In this document: positions 7,119-16,445 of the stretch, one piece after another
How positions within the stretch are numbered: position 1 is the first letter of the stretch
Layout of the letters: each line of letters opens with the position of its first letter
Assembly (NCBI GenBank): GCA_017642425.1
Contig: JAGCPB010000048.1
Location: forward strand, 1-33,636
Length of the DNA stretch: 33,636 nt
Origin: Bacteroidaceae bacterium
GTDB taxonomy: Bacteria; Bacteroidota; Bacteroidia; Bacteroidales; Bacteroidaceae
Direction of reading: 5' to 3'
Notes under the pieces: model-generated
Told to the model about the DNA's origin: nothing
Databases searched by the model: none
What the model saw: only the letters and a program-made list of their open reading frames with translations
Position numbers and translations under genes: made by a program

Positions 7119-8024
7119 ATGAAACCTGCTCTTGTAGTTTTGGCAGCCGGTATGGGCAGCCGTTACGGTGGACTCAAGCAACTTGATGCTCTTGGTCCCA
7201 GTGGTGAAACAATCATGGATTACTCGGTATTTGATGCTATCCGCGCCGGATTCGGCAAGGTGGTGTTCATTATCCGTAAGGACTTTGAGGATGATTTCCG
7301 TCGTCTGGTACTCAAGAAATATGAGGGTCATGTTCAGACTGAGGTCGTTTTCCAGAGCATCAATGACCTGCCCGAGGGCTTTACCTGCCCTGAGGACCGC
7401 ACCAAGCCTTGGGGTACCAACCACGCTGTGCTAATGGCAAAGGATGTAATAAACGAGCCTTTCTGCGTAATCAATGCCGATGACTTTTACGGTCGTGACT
7501 GCTTTGCAGTGATGGGCAAGTTCCTGAGCGCACTGCCCGCAGGTTCCAAGAACGTTTATTCAATGGTAGGCTTCCGTGTTGCCAATACCCTGAGTGAGAA
7601 TGGCAAGGTTTCACGTGGAGTATGTGAGGTCAATGCCAAGCGTCATCTTACCACCGTAGTGGAGCGTACCGAGATTATCCGCCGCGAGAACGGCGTATGC
7701 TACAAGGACGGTGATGACTGGGTCCGTATTGAGGATAACACTCCGGTTTCAATGAACGTATGGGGATTCACCCCTGACTATATGAAGTACTCAGAGGATT
7801 TCTTCAAGGGCTGGCTCAAGGCCAATATCAATGTACCCAAGTCAGAGTATTTCATACCGCTCATGGTGAATGAGCTTATTAATAGCGGTACAGCCACTTG
7901 TGAGGTGCTTGACACTACATCAAAGTGGTTCGGCGTGACATACGCCGAGGACCGTCAGGGTGTGGTTGACAAGATTGCAGAACTTGTAAAGGAGGGCGTA
8001 TATCCCGTCAAGCTGTTTGCATAA
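7119..8024 (+). CDS. Sugar-phosphate nucleotidyltransferase
   Basis: The 301-aa protein begins with the nucleotidyltransferase signature LAAGMGSRYGGLKQ, which binds the NTP phosphates, and has the metal/sugar region VINADDFYG near residue 118. The family (NTP_transferase) makes NDP-sugars from NTP and sugar-1-phosphate. The substrate is not evident. Related Bacteroidetes genes are often beside an aminoglycoside-phosphotransferase-like sugar kinase, but none is present here. It is the first gene of a same-strand run, six bases before the ABC-F gene. Confidence 0.82.
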   Translation: MKPALVVLAAGMGSRYGGLKQLDALGPSGETIMDYSVFDAIRAGFGKVVFIIRKDFEDDFRRLVLKKYEGHVQTEVVFQSINDLPEGFTCPEDRTKPWGTNHAVLMAKDVINEPFCVINADDFYGRDCFAVMGKFLSALPAGSKNVYSMVGFRVANTLSENGKVSRGVCEVNAKRHLTTVVERTEIIRRENGVCYKDGDDWVRIEDNTPVSMNVWGFTPDYMKYSEDFFKGWLKANINVPKSEYFIPLMVNELINSGTATCEVLDTTSKWFGVTYAEDRQGVVDKIAELVKEGVYPVKLFA

Positions 8025-8030
8025 GAGAAA

Positions 8031-9956
8031 GTGTTTTCGGTAGAGAATCTTAAGGTTGAGTTCGGGGCCCGCCCCCTGTTCCATGATGTCAGCTACGTGG
8101 TAGGTGACAAGGACCGTATTGCCCTGGTGGGTAAGAACGGTGCGGGCAAATCGACCATGCTTAAGATCATTGCCGGATTGCAGCAACCTACATCGGGCAC
8201 TGTTTCAATACCCAAGGAGATGACCATAGGTTATCTGCCTCAGGTTATGAAACTGGCCGATACACGCACCGTCAGGCAGGAGGCCGAAACAGCCTTTGAG
8301 GATATCCATAAACTGAAGGCCGAAGTTGAGCGCCTGAACAACCAGATGGTGGAGCGCACGGATTATGAGAGTGAGGATTACCACGCTCTCATTGACCGGT
8401 TTACCCGTGAGAGCGAGCGCTACCAGATGATGGGAGGCGGTAATTATCAGGCTGAACTTGAACAGGCCCTGCTGGGTCTGGGATTCCGCCGTGAGGATTT
8501 TGACCGCCCCACAAGCGAGTTCAGCGGCGGCTGGCGTATGCGCATAGAGCTGGCCAAGATACTGTTGCGTCACCCTGACGTGCTGCTTCTGGACGAGCCT
8601 ACCAACCACCTTGACATAGAGAGCATTCAGTGGCTTGAAGAATTCCTTGCAAAGCGTTGCAACGCAGTGATTCTGGTTAGTCATGACCGCGCCTTCATAA
8701 ACAATGTGACCACCCGTACCATAGAGATATCGTGCGGTGTGATATATGACTACAAGGTCAAGTACAATGAGTTTGTGGTATTGCGTCAGGAGCGCCGCGA
8801 GCAGCAGATGCGTGCCTATGAGAACCAGCAGAAGGAGATAGCCGATGCCCGTGAGTTCATAGACCGTTTCCGCTATAAGCCTACCAAGGCCGTTCAGGTA
8901 CAGAGCCGCATCAAGATGCTGGAGAAGATAGTGCCCATTGAAATTGATGAGGTGGACAACAAGACCATGCGCCTTAAGTTCCCGCCCGCCATCCGCAGCG
9001 GCAACTATCCTGTAATCTGTGAGGGTGTGGCCAAAAGCTATGGTGAACACTGTGTTTTCAGCGGAGTTGATCTGACTATCAAACGCGGTGAGAAGGTGGC
9101 ATTCGTGGGACGCAACGGTGAAGGCAAGACAACTCTGGTAAAGTGCATTATGGGTGAGATCCCGTTTGACGGAACGCTTACCATAGGGCACAACATACAG
9201 ATTGGCTATTATGCACAGAACCAGGCTCAGCTGCTGGATGAGGAGATTACGGTACACGACACAATAGACAATGTGGCTACCGGACCTATCCGTACCCGCA
9301 TAAACGATATATTGGGCGCATTCATGTTCGGTGGTGAGGCAGGGCAGAAGAAGGTCAAGGTACTTTCGGGCGGTGAGCGTTCACGTCTGGCTATGATACG
9401 CTTGCTGCTTACGCCTAACAACCTGCTGATTCTGGATGAGCCTACCAACCATCTGGATATGGCATCCAAGGATGTGCTCAAGGAGGCAATCCAGGCCTTT
9501 GACGGCACTGTGATTGTGGTAAGCCATGACCGTGAGTTCCTGGACGGACTGGTGAGCAAGGTCTATGAGTTTGCCGATGGCCATGTTCGTGAACATCTGG
9601 GCGGTATCTATGACTTCCTGCAGAAGAAGAATCTGGACAGTCTGGCCGATATAGGCCGAATGAAAGGAGCGCCAGCCCAGCCTGTGCAGCAGGACAAGGC
9701 ATCGGCCGGAAAGGAGGATTATGAGGCCAAGAAGGAGCAGGAACGCCGCAAGCGTAAGGCTCAGAAAAGGATTGATGACTGCGAGAAAGAGGTTGAACGC
9801 ATATCGAAAGAGATTAAGGAAATAGAAGAGTGGCTTTCTACTCCAAGCGGTGCGCAGAATCCTGCCATGTTCGAGGCTTACGGCAAGCTCAAGAATGACC
9901 TTGCTGAGGCGGAGAAACGCTGGGAGGAGGCTATGATGGAAGGAGAGAATTTATAA
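8031..9956 (+). CDS. ABC-F family ATPase (ribosome-associated)
   Basis: The 641-aa protein has two ABC ATPase domains in one chain and no membrane segments, as in ABC-F translation factors such as Uup/YdiF. Domain 1: Walker A GKNGAGKST (34-42), signature SGGWRMR from 165, Walker B LLLDEPTNHLD with D188/E189. Domain 2: GRNGEGKTT from 360, signature SGGERSR from 446, a second LILDEPTNHLD. The inter-domain linker is basic and helical (YENQQKEIADAREFIDRF). After ~560 follows a charged linker and a C-terminal coiled coil (KKEQERRKRKAQKRIDD). Start is GTG at 8031; the next ATG would cut into the first ATPase domain. Confidence 0.92.
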   Translation: MFSVENLKVEFGARPLFHDVSYVVGDKDRIALVGKNGAGKSTMLKIIAGLQQPTSGTVSIPKEMTIGYLPQVMKLADTRTVRQEAETAFEDIHKLKAEVERLNNQMVERTDYESEDYHALIDRFTRESERYQMMGGGNYQAELEQALLGLGFRREDFDRPTSEFSGGWRMRIELAKILLRHPDVLLLDEPTNHLDIESIQWLEEFLAKRCNAVILVSHDRAFINNVTTRTIEISCGVIYDYKVKYNEFVVLRQERREQQMRAYENQQKEIADAREFIDRFRYKPTKAVQVQSRIKMLEKIVPIEIDEVDNKTMRLKFPPAIRSGNYPVICEGVAKSYGEHCVFSGVDLTIKRGEKVAFVGRNGEGKTTLVKCIMGEIPFDGTLTIGHNIQIGYYAQNQAQLLDEEITVHDTIDNVATGPIRTRINDILGAFMFGGEAGQKKVKVLSGGERSRLAMIRLLLTPNNLLILDEPTNHLDMASKDVLKEAIQAFDGTVIVVSHDREFLDGLVSKVYEFADGHVREHLGGIYDFLQKKNLDSLADIGRMKGAPAQPVQQDKASAGKEDYEAKKEQERRKRKAQKRIDDCEKEVERISKEIKEIEEWLSTPSGAQNPAMFEAYGKLKNDLAEAEKRWEEAMMEGENL

Positions 9957-9967
9957 CTAACATAATT

Positions 9968-12001
9968 ATGAAGAAAGTAACTTTATTTACAATTGCATTT
10001 GCAGGAATGGCTATGATGTCATGTAACAATTCAAAGCAGGGCATTGGTATCAAACTTGAGAATCTTGATACCAGCGCAGTACCCGGTGATGATTTTTTCC
10101 AGTTTGCTGACGGCGGTTGGAACGCCGCTCACCCGCTTACTGACGAGTATGCACGTTTTGGCAGTTTTGACCAGCTGGCCGAGGATAACCGTGAGCAGCT
10201 TAAGGGTCTGATTGATGAGATTGTGGCTGCAGATAATGAGCCCGGCACCAATGCCCAGAAGATAGCTGACCTCTACAAGCTTGTACTTGACACCGCCCGT
10301 CGTGACAAGGAGGGTCTGGCTCCGCTCAAGCCTTGGATTGAAAAAATAGAGGCTGTAAAGGATCGCAAGGAGGTGTTCCCGCTTATGGTTGAGTTGGATC
10401 TGAACGGTCTTACCGGAAACTATTTCGGAGTAGGAATTGGGGCTGATATGATGGACAGCAAGTCAAACATAGTAAGCATAGGTCAGGGCGGCCTGTCACT
10501 TGGTGAGAAGGAGTATTATCTTGATACCGATGAGGCTACCACCGCCATCCGTGAGGCTTTCAAGAAGCACATTGTACGTATGTTCACCCTTTGTGGATTC
10601 GATGCCAAGACCGCTCAGAAGAAGATGGAGGATGTGATGCTTATTGAGACACGCATTGCTGAGAAGTCATACAGTGCCGTACAGCAGCGTGATCCCGCTG
10701 CCAACTATCACAAGATGACATTTGAGCAGCTCAAGAAGGATTACAAGGGCATTGACTGGCAGATGATGTTTGATGCCATCGGTATAGGTGACTGCGAGGA
10801 GGTTGATCTGGGTCAGCCTGAGCCTATCCATGAGGTGGAGGCTATTCTGGCCAAGGTTCCGGTTGAGGCTCACAAGTCATATATGGAGTGGCAGCTTATT
10901 GACAATGCCGCTTCAAAACTTACCACAGAACTTGATGAGGCTAACTTTGATTTCTATGGCAAGGTTATGAGCGGACGTCAGGAGCAGCAGCCCTGGTGGA
11001 AACGTGCCACATCAACTGTAAGCGGTGTGTTGGGTGAGGCAATAGGTCAGCTTTATGTCGAGAAGTATTTCCCTGCAGAATCAAAGGAGCGCATGACCAC
11101 CTTGGTCAAGAACCTTCAGATAGCTTTGGGCGAGCGCATAGATGCACAGGATTGGATGAGCGAAGCCACCAAGGCCCGTGCACATGAGAAACTGGATGCA
11201 TTCTATGTAAAGATTGGTTATCCTGACAAGTGGAAGGATTACTCAAAACTTGTGATTGATCCCAGCAAGAGCCTGTTTGAGAACAATATAGCAGTGGCTC
11301 ATTACTTCCTTCAGGATATGATTGACCGTAAGTACAAGAAGCCGGTTGACAATACCGAGTGGTTCATGACCCCGCAGACTGTCAATGCATATTACAATCC
11401 TACTACAAATGAGATATGCTTCCCCGCCGGTATCCTGCAGTATCCGTTCTTTGATATGAGTGCTGATGACGCTTTCAACTACGGTGCCATAGGCGTTGTC
11501 ATCGGACATGAGATGACTCACGGATTTGATGACCAGGGACGTCAGTTTGACAAGGACGGTAACTTTAGCGACTGGTGGGCAGAGGGTGATGCCGACAAGT
11601 TTAAGGAGCATGTACAGGTTATCGTGGATCATTTTGACGGCATCAAGGTGCTGCCTGACCTGAACGGCAACGGTTCACTCACATTGGGTGAGAATATTGC
11701 TGACCACGGTGGTTTGATGGTCGCCTATCAGGCATTCAAGAACGCCACAAAGGATGCTCCCCTGAAGACCGTGAACGGTTATACCCCTGAGCAGCGTTTC
11801 TTCATGGCATATGCAGGCGTATGGGCAGGCAATATCCGTGACGAGGAGATTCGTAACCGTACCAAGAGCGATCCTCATGCACTGGGCCGCTGGCGCGTGA
11901 ACGGTACACTGCCTCATATCGATGCATGGTATGATGCATTCAATATCACACCTGACAACAAGCTTTATCTGGCTCCTGATAAGAGAGCAAGAATCTGGTA
12001 A
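9968..12001 (+). CDS. M13-family zinc metallopeptidase, lipoprotein (PepO-like)
   Basis: This 677-aa neprilysin-like endopeptidase has a lipoprotein signal (Cys19 in AMMSC), so it acts at the envelope. The N-terminal M13 domain runs to about residue 440. The catalytic domain has HEMTH at 514-518 (two zinc His and the catalytic Glu515) and ENIAD with the third ligand Glu575 and Asp579. The C-terminal region has the conserved RVNGTLPHIDAWYDAFN, and the protein ends RARIW, as M13 enzymes usually end near a conserved W. It is followed after five bases by a second M13 gene, evidently a tandem duplicate. Confidence 0.93.
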   Translation: MKKVTLFTIAFAGMAMMSCNNSKQGIGIKLENLDTSAVPGDDFFQFADGGWNAAHPLTDEYARFGSFDQLAEDNREQLKGLIDEIVAADNEPGTNAQKIADLYKLVLDTARRDKEGLAPLKPWIEKIEAVKDRKEVFPLMVELDLNGLTGNYFGVGIGADMMDSKSNIVSIGQGGLSLGEKEYYLDTDEATTAIREAFKKHIVRMFTLCGFDAKTAQKKMEDVMLIETRIAEKSYSAVQQRDPAANYHKMTFEQLKKDYKGIDWQMMFDAIGIGDCEEVDLGQPEPIHEVEAILAKVPVEAHKSYMEWQLIDNAASKLTTELDEANFDFYGKVMSGRQEQQPWWKRATSTVSGVLGEAIGQLYVEKYFPAESKERMTTLVKNLQIALGERIDAQDWMSEATKARAHEKLDAFYVKIGYPDKWKDYSKLVIDPSKSLFENNIAVAHYFLQDMIDRKYKKPVDNTEWFMTPQTVNAYYNPTTNEICFPAGILQYPFFDMSADDAFNYGAIGVVIGHEMTHGFDDQGRQFDKDGNFSDWWAEGDADKFKEHVQVIVDHFDGIKVLPDLNGNGSLTLGENIADHGGLMVAYQAFKNATKDAPLKTVNGYTPEQRFFMAYAGVWAGNIRDEEIRNRTKSDPHALGRWRVNGTLPHIDAWYDAFNITPDNKLYLAPDKRARIW

Positions 12002-12006
12002 AAAAA

Positions 12007-13974
12007 GTGGGTACATCGGCCGGTGTTAGAGAGGACTATCTGGACCGGAGCGTAAGCCCCGGCCAGGATTTCTACCGATTCAGTTGCGGAGGATGGCTTG
12101 ACGCCAATCCTCTGCCCGATGAATATCCCAGCTACGGAACATATGATGAGTTGGCAGAGCAGAACCGCCGCCGGCTCAAGGATCTTATAGACGGCATCAT
12201 TGCAAAGGAGCATACTCCCGGCAGTGATGCCGCCCGTATTGCAGACCTCTACAATCTGGTAATGGATGTGGAGCGTCGCAATAGTGACGGGCTGGCTCCT
12301 ATCAGACCTTATATGGATCGTGTCAAGGCCATAAGCAGCCGTCAGGAGCTGATAGATGCCATGATAGAACTGGACTCTTATGGAGTGACAGGTTATTTTG
12401 ATGTGGGCATAGGGCCGGACTTGAAGGACAGTAAAAACAATATCGTTGGGTTGAGTCAGGGCGGACTTACCCTTGGCGACAAGGAGTATTATACAGACCG
12501 TGACCGTCAGACCCAGAATATACGCAAGGCCTTTAAAAAGCACGTTGTGCGTATGCTTATGCTGGCCGGTTATAGCAGGTGGGAATCGCGTTCCCGCATG
12601 CGCACTATCTGGCGTATAGAGAAACGCCTGGCAAAGGCTTCACGAAACAATGTACAGTTGCGTGACCCGGCTGCCAACTATCACAAGATGTCCATGGACC
12701 AGCTCTATGAACGGTTGCCGGGACTGGATTGGAAGAGTTTCTTCAGCAAACTGGGCCTTGATGGAGTGGATTGGGTTGACGTGGGCCAGCCCGAGGCAAT
12801 AGCCGAGGCTATCCGCGTACTCAACGAGGAGCCGCTTGAGGACCAGAAGATACTCATGGAGTGGCAGATGCTGGACTCAAACGGAACCAGATTAGGGCAG
12901 GAGGCCGATGATGCCGACTTTGATTTCTACGGCCGCACCTTGAGCGGACAGAAAGAGCCCAAGCCTATGTGGAAACGTGCCACAGCCGCTGTCAGCGGCA
13001 CGCTTGGTGATGCTATCGGGCGGCTGTATGTTGAGAAGTATTTCCCGGCCGAGGCCAAGGAACGCATGATCCGGATGTTCCATAATCTTAAGAATGCGCT
13101 GGCGAACCGTATCCAGGCACAGGACTGGATGAGTAAAAAAACCAGACAGCTTGCGCTTGACAAACTGGATGCGTTCAAATTCAAGATAGGTTACCCCGAC
13201 AAGTGGCGTGACTACTCCAAAATGGAGATAGATTTCAATAAATCCCTGTTTGAGAACAGCGCCGCAATAAGCCGTTTCTTCTGGAACGATATGGTGGAAC
13301 GCAAGTTCAAGAAACCGGTTGACCTTACCGAGTGGTATATGAACCCGCAGGAGATCAACGCCTATTACGATGTCTCAACCAATGAGATATGTTTCCCAGC
13401 CGGAATACTTCAATATCCGTTCTTCAGCCTGGAGGCTGATGATGCCTTTAACTACGGTGCCATCGGCACTATCATGGGTCATGAGATGACCCACGGGTTT
13501 GATGATGAGGGGCGTCAGTTTGACAAGGAGGGTAATATGTGTAATCTCTGGAGCGCAACTGATACACGCCGTTTCAACCGCCGCGTCAAGGTTCTGACCG
13601 ACTGGTTTGACAGCATGGAGGTGCTGCCCGGAATCAGGGCCAACGGCAAGCTTACATTGGGCGAGAATATTGCCGATCACGGTGGGCTTACGGTGGCTCT
13701 CGAGGCTTTCCGTGAGGTTTGTAAAGAGAATCCCGGTAAGGAGGAGATGGGCTTTACACCACTGCAGCGTTTCTTTATAGCATACGCCTGTACGTGGGCT
13801 GAGAACTGCCGTGACGAGATGGTGCTGCAGCAGACCAAGAGTGACGAGCACTCTCTTGCCCGTCTGCGCGTGAACGGTGCCCTGCCGCACATAGACGAGT
13901 GGTATCAGGCATTTGGAATAACAGAAGACGATCCCATGTACATTGCCCCCAAAGAGAGGGTGCATATCTGGTAA
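12007..13974 (+). CDS. Second M13-family metallopeptidase, lacking a signal peptide
   Basis: The 655-aa paralogue of the preceding gene aligns with it along its whole length. The active site is intact: HEMTH at 492-496, ENIAD from Glu553, RVNGALPHIDEWYQAF, ending RVHIW. It begins directly with the mature M13 domain (YLDRSVSPGQDFYRFSCGGW) and has no lipobox or signal sequence. The only upstream start is GTG at 12007, five bases after the first gene's stop, in a different frame, so translation is probably coupled. It is therefore predicted cytoplasmic, unlike its neighbour, unless export is unconventional. Confidence 0.88.
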   Translation: MGTSAGVREDYLDRSVSPGQDFYRFSCGGWLDANPLPDEYPSYGTYDELAEQNRRRLKDLIDGIIAKEHTPGSDAARIADLYNLVMDVERRNSDGLAPIRPYMDRVKAISSRQELIDAMIELDSYGVTGYFDVGIGPDLKDSKNNIVGLSQGGLTLGDKEYYTDRDRQTQNIRKAFKKHVVRMLMLAGYSRWESRSRMRTIWRIEKRLAKASRNNVQLRDPAANYHKMSMDQLYERLPGLDWKSFFSKLGLDGVDWVDVGQPEAIAEAIRVLNEEPLEDQKILMEWQMLDSNGTRLGQEADDADFDFYGRTLSGQKEPKPMWKRATAAVSGTLGDAIGRLYVEKYFPAEAKERMIRMFHNLKNALANRIQAQDWMSKKTRQLALDKLDAFKFKIGYPDKWRDYSKMEIDFNKSLFENSAAISRFFWNDMVERKFKKPVDLTEWYMNPQEINAYYDVSTNEICFPAGILQYPFFSLEADDAFNYGAIGTIMGHEMTHGFDDEGRQFDKEGNMCNLWSATDTRRFNRRVKVLTDWFDSMEVLPGIRANGKLTLGENIADHGGLTVALEAFREVCKENPGKEEMGFTPLQRFFIAYACTWAENCRDEMVLQQTKSDEHSLARLRVNGALPHIDEWYQAFGITEDDPMYIAPKERVHIW

Positions 13975-13980
13975 ACCGTT

Positions 13981-15822
13981 ATGAAAGAGGCCAGGAGCAT
14001 AGAACTGCTTTCGCCCGCAAAGAATCTGGAGTGCGGCATTGAGGCAATCAAACATGGAGCCGATGCTGTCTATATAGGTGCGGGTAGGTTCGGTGCGCGT
14101 CAGGCGGCAGGCAACAGTATAGATGATATATCGAAACTTACGCGGTTTGCCCATTTCTACGGCGCAAAAGTCTATGTGACCGTAAACACAATACTTAAGG
14201 ACAGTGAACTGGCCGATGCAGAGAAACTGATTTGGCAGCTCTATGAGGCTGGGGCAGATGCTCTATTGGTCCAGGATATGGCGGTTCTGCGCATGAAACT
14301 GCCTCCCATTGCGCTGCATGCCAGTACCCAGTGTGATGTACGCGGTGTGGAGAAGGTTCGGTTTTTGGCTTCCTGCGGATTTACCCGTGTTGTCCTGGCC
14401 CGTGAACTTTCACTTGATGAGATACGTGCCATACATGAGGCCTGTCCCGATGTGGAGTTGGAGTGCTTTGTGCACGGCGCCCTGTGCGTGAGTTACAGTG
14501 GGCAGTGCTATGCCTCTCAGTACTGCTTTGGCCGCAGTGCCAACCGCGGTGAATGCGCCCAGTTCTGCCGTCTCAAGTTTGACCTTGTCGACTCAGATGA
14601 CAACGTAATAGTCAAGGGCAGGCATCTGCTCTCATTGCGTGACATGAACCGTATGGAGAGCCTTGAGGAACTTATGGACGCAGGTGTCTGCTCGTTCAAG
14701 ATAGAGGGACGCCTTAAGGAGACATCATACGTCAAGAACGTGACTGCCGCTTACAGCCAGGCGGTGGACAGGATACTGGAGTGCAGAAAGGAATTCCGTC
14801 GCGCATCATCGGGACATAGTTCTGTCATGTTCAACCCCGATGTAAACAAGAGCTTCAATCGCGGATTCACCGATTATTTCCTGCATGGCAGGAGTGCAGA
14901 TATATGGTCGCCAAATACTCCAAAGTCCATGGGTGAGCTGATGGGGCAGGTACGCATAACGGGCCGTGGTTTCATAACCATTACCGGAAGCAAATCCTTC
15001 CATAACGGTGACGGACTCTGTTACATAGGTGCTGACGGAGAGCTTAAGGGCTTCCGTGTGAACCGCGTTGAGAACGGCCGCATATTCCTCTATCTGGAGA
15101 GCGGAGAGATGCCTTCAATCCCGGCAGGTACGGATATATACCGCAATTTTGACCAAGAGTTTGAGAAGGCGCTTGCCAAGGAATCGGCAGTAAGGAAGAT
15201 AGGTGCGGATATCCTGTTTGAGGAGACTACGGACGGCTACCGGGTGAGTATGACCGATGAGGATGGCAATGCGGCAAGGGTGGAATCTGACTGGAAGAAG
15301 GAGAATGCACGTACGCCGCAGGAGAGTAATATCCGAACACAGTTGGGCAAGTTGGGCAACACCCGTTTTGAGGTCCGGTCTATCAAAGTCAGGCTGGACG
15401 GTGAAAGGTTTATCCCCTCATCGCTGTTGTCTGATATGCGCCGTCAGGTGACATCGGAACTTGAGAAGGCCCGCATGGATTCTTATGTGCGTCCCGCTGT
15501 CGGTATGGCATCGGACACGGTTCCGGCTTATCCTGTAAAGGAACTTACATATCTGGGTAATGTCATGAATGCCCAGGCCAGGACTTTTTATCAGGACCAT
15601 GGTGTCGCCAGCATTGATGATGCGTTTGAAAAGCGCGCCCCTGATAATGCTGTGATAATGTTCTGCCGTCATTGCATAAAGAACTCGCTGGGACTTTGTC
15701 CAAAGGAGCGAAAACGTGACCTGAAACCGCATGAGCCGCTGTTCCTGGTTCTGCAGGATGGCCGCCGTTTCGGTCTGCGTTTTGATTGTTCACATTGCCG
15801 GATGGAAGTTTTGGCGGAGTGA
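13981..15822 (+). CDS. U32 'peptidase' family protein, RlhA/TrhP-like RNA hydroxylation factor
   Basis: The 613-aa protein carries the U32 signature ELECFVHGALCVSYSGQC (159-176) followed by RGECAQFCR (189-197). Cys169, Cys176, Cys192 and Cys196 are the expected cluster ligands. E. coli family members are now linked to hydroxylation of 23S rRNA C2501 (RlhA) or tRNA U34 (TrhP) rather than proteolysis. The long C-terminal extension after ~400 matches the larger RlhA-type architecture better than TrhP, so rRNA hydroxylation is the favoured guess. Two CxxC/CxxxxxC pairs near the C-terminus (FCRHCIKNSLGLCPK, DCSHCR) suggest a further metal site. It starts six bases after the second M13 gene. Confidence 0.85.
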   Translation: MKEARSIELLSPAKNLECGIEAIKHGADAVYIGAGRFGARQAAGNSIDDISKLTRFAHFYGAKVYVTVNTILKDSELADAEKLIWQLYEAGADALLVQDMAVLRMKLPPIALHASTQCDVRGVEKVRFLASCGFTRVVLARELSLDEIRAIHEACPDVELECFVHGALCVSYSGQCYASQYCFGRSANRGECAQFCRLKFDLVDSDDNVIVKGRHLLSLRDMNRMESLEELMDAGVCSFKIEGRLKETSYVKNVTAAYSQAVDRILECRKEFRRASSGHSSVMFNPDVNKSFNRGFTDYFLHGRSADIWSPNTPKSMGELMGQVRITGRGFITITGSKSFHNGDGLCYIGADGELKGFRVNRVENGRIFLYLESGEMPSIPAGTDIYRNFDQEFEKALAKESAVRKIGADILFEETTDGYRVSMTDEDGNAARVESDWKKENARTPQESNIRTQLGKLGNTRFEVRSIKVRLDGERFIPSSLLSDMRRQVTSELEKARMDSYVRPAVGMASDTVPAYPVKELTYLGNVMNAQARTFYQDHGVASIDDAFEKRAPDNAVIMFCRHCIKNSLGLCPKERKRDLKPHEPLFLVLQDGRRFGLRFDCSHCRMEVLAE

Positions 15823-15846
15823 ATCACATTATATTGGAACTTTGCT

Positions 15847-15854
15847 TATTTTTG
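15847..15854 (+). promoter_or_regulatory. -7 box of the beta-barrel protein gene
   Basis: TATTTTTG fits TAnnTTTG, ~33 bases before the ATG at 15887. No good -33 is seen; CTTTG at 15840-15844 is an alternative -7 core. Confidence 0.4.
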
Positions 15855-15886
15855 CGAAAGCGAATAACCTTTTAAACTCAATAATT

Positions 15887-16381
15887 ATGAAAAGATTTGG
15901 AAAGATTCTCATGATTGCCGCTCTGGCAATGGCATCTTACAGCTCACATGCTGAACTTGCTCCCCAGTGGTCAAAGGGTACAATGATGGCTAATGCAGAG
16001 CTTGGCGTTTCACCCGGTTTTGGCGGTGCAGTATCATTGGATTATGTTCTTTTTGATGATTGGTGGAAGGGACATTTCACTGTAGGTGGTGAGATTGATT
16101 TCAGCAGACCTTATAAACATGAGTCAGCTTTTGGCCTTACTCCCCGTGCTACATACGGCCTTAATATTACAGAAGAATTTGAGGTACATGCTACTGCAGA
16201 GTTGGGTATGGGATTCTGGAAGTACAATTATGATGGTGTCCATAATGATGACACTTTCATTCTCCATAGCGAGATGGTGGGTTGCCGCTACTTCTTTACA
16301 GACGGTATTGCTGTAATGGCTGAGACCGGTTATGCCAACTGGTTCCCTGAGCTTCGCGTAGGTGTGACATTCATGTTCTGA
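15887..16381 (+). CDS. Small outer-membrane beta-barrel protein
   Basis: The 164-aa product from the ATG at 15887 has a signal peptide (MKRFGKILMIAALAMA, cleavage after SSHA near residue 22). The rest is a series of amphipathic strands rich in Gly and aromatics, ending in LRVGVTFMF, whose C-terminal Phe is the usual signal for insertion of outer-membrane barrels. The size fits an 8-stranded barrel. The role is unknown. A longer frame from 15731 would overlap the U32 gene and is rejected because it hides the signal peptide. A clear terminator follows. Confidence 0.82.
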   Translation: MKRFGKILMIAALAMASYSSHAELAPQWSKGTMMANAELGVSPGFGGAVSLDYVLFDDWWKGHFTVGGEIDFSRPYKHESAFGLTPRATYGLNITEEFEVHATAELGMGFWKYNYDGVHNDDTFILHSEMVGCRYFFTDGIAVMAETGYANWFPELRVGVTFMF

Positions 16382-16400
16382 AATAGACACTTATCAGATA

Positions 16401-16431
16401 AAAAGGAGCGGAGTTTTCCGCTCCTTTTTTT
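16401..16431 (+). terminator. Intrinsic terminator after the barrel protein
   Basis: GGAGCGGA (16405-16412) pairs with TCCGCTCC (16417-16424) around GTTT, extended by A4/T4, then a run of T to 16431. Confidence 0.92.
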
Positions 16432-16445
16432 ATCTTCGCGGTGTT

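Noticed and set aside
8205-9257. 350-aa open frame on the minus strand inside the ABC-F gene
   Set aside because: It is antisense to a gene with complete motifs; composition is typical of a shadow frame and it has no recognisable domain.
11996-12012. Programmed frameshift at the A7 tract joining the two M13 genes
   Set aside because: The first gene ends with a complete, normal M13 C-terminus before the tract, and the second starts at the beginning of an M13 domain; two separate proteins are simpler.
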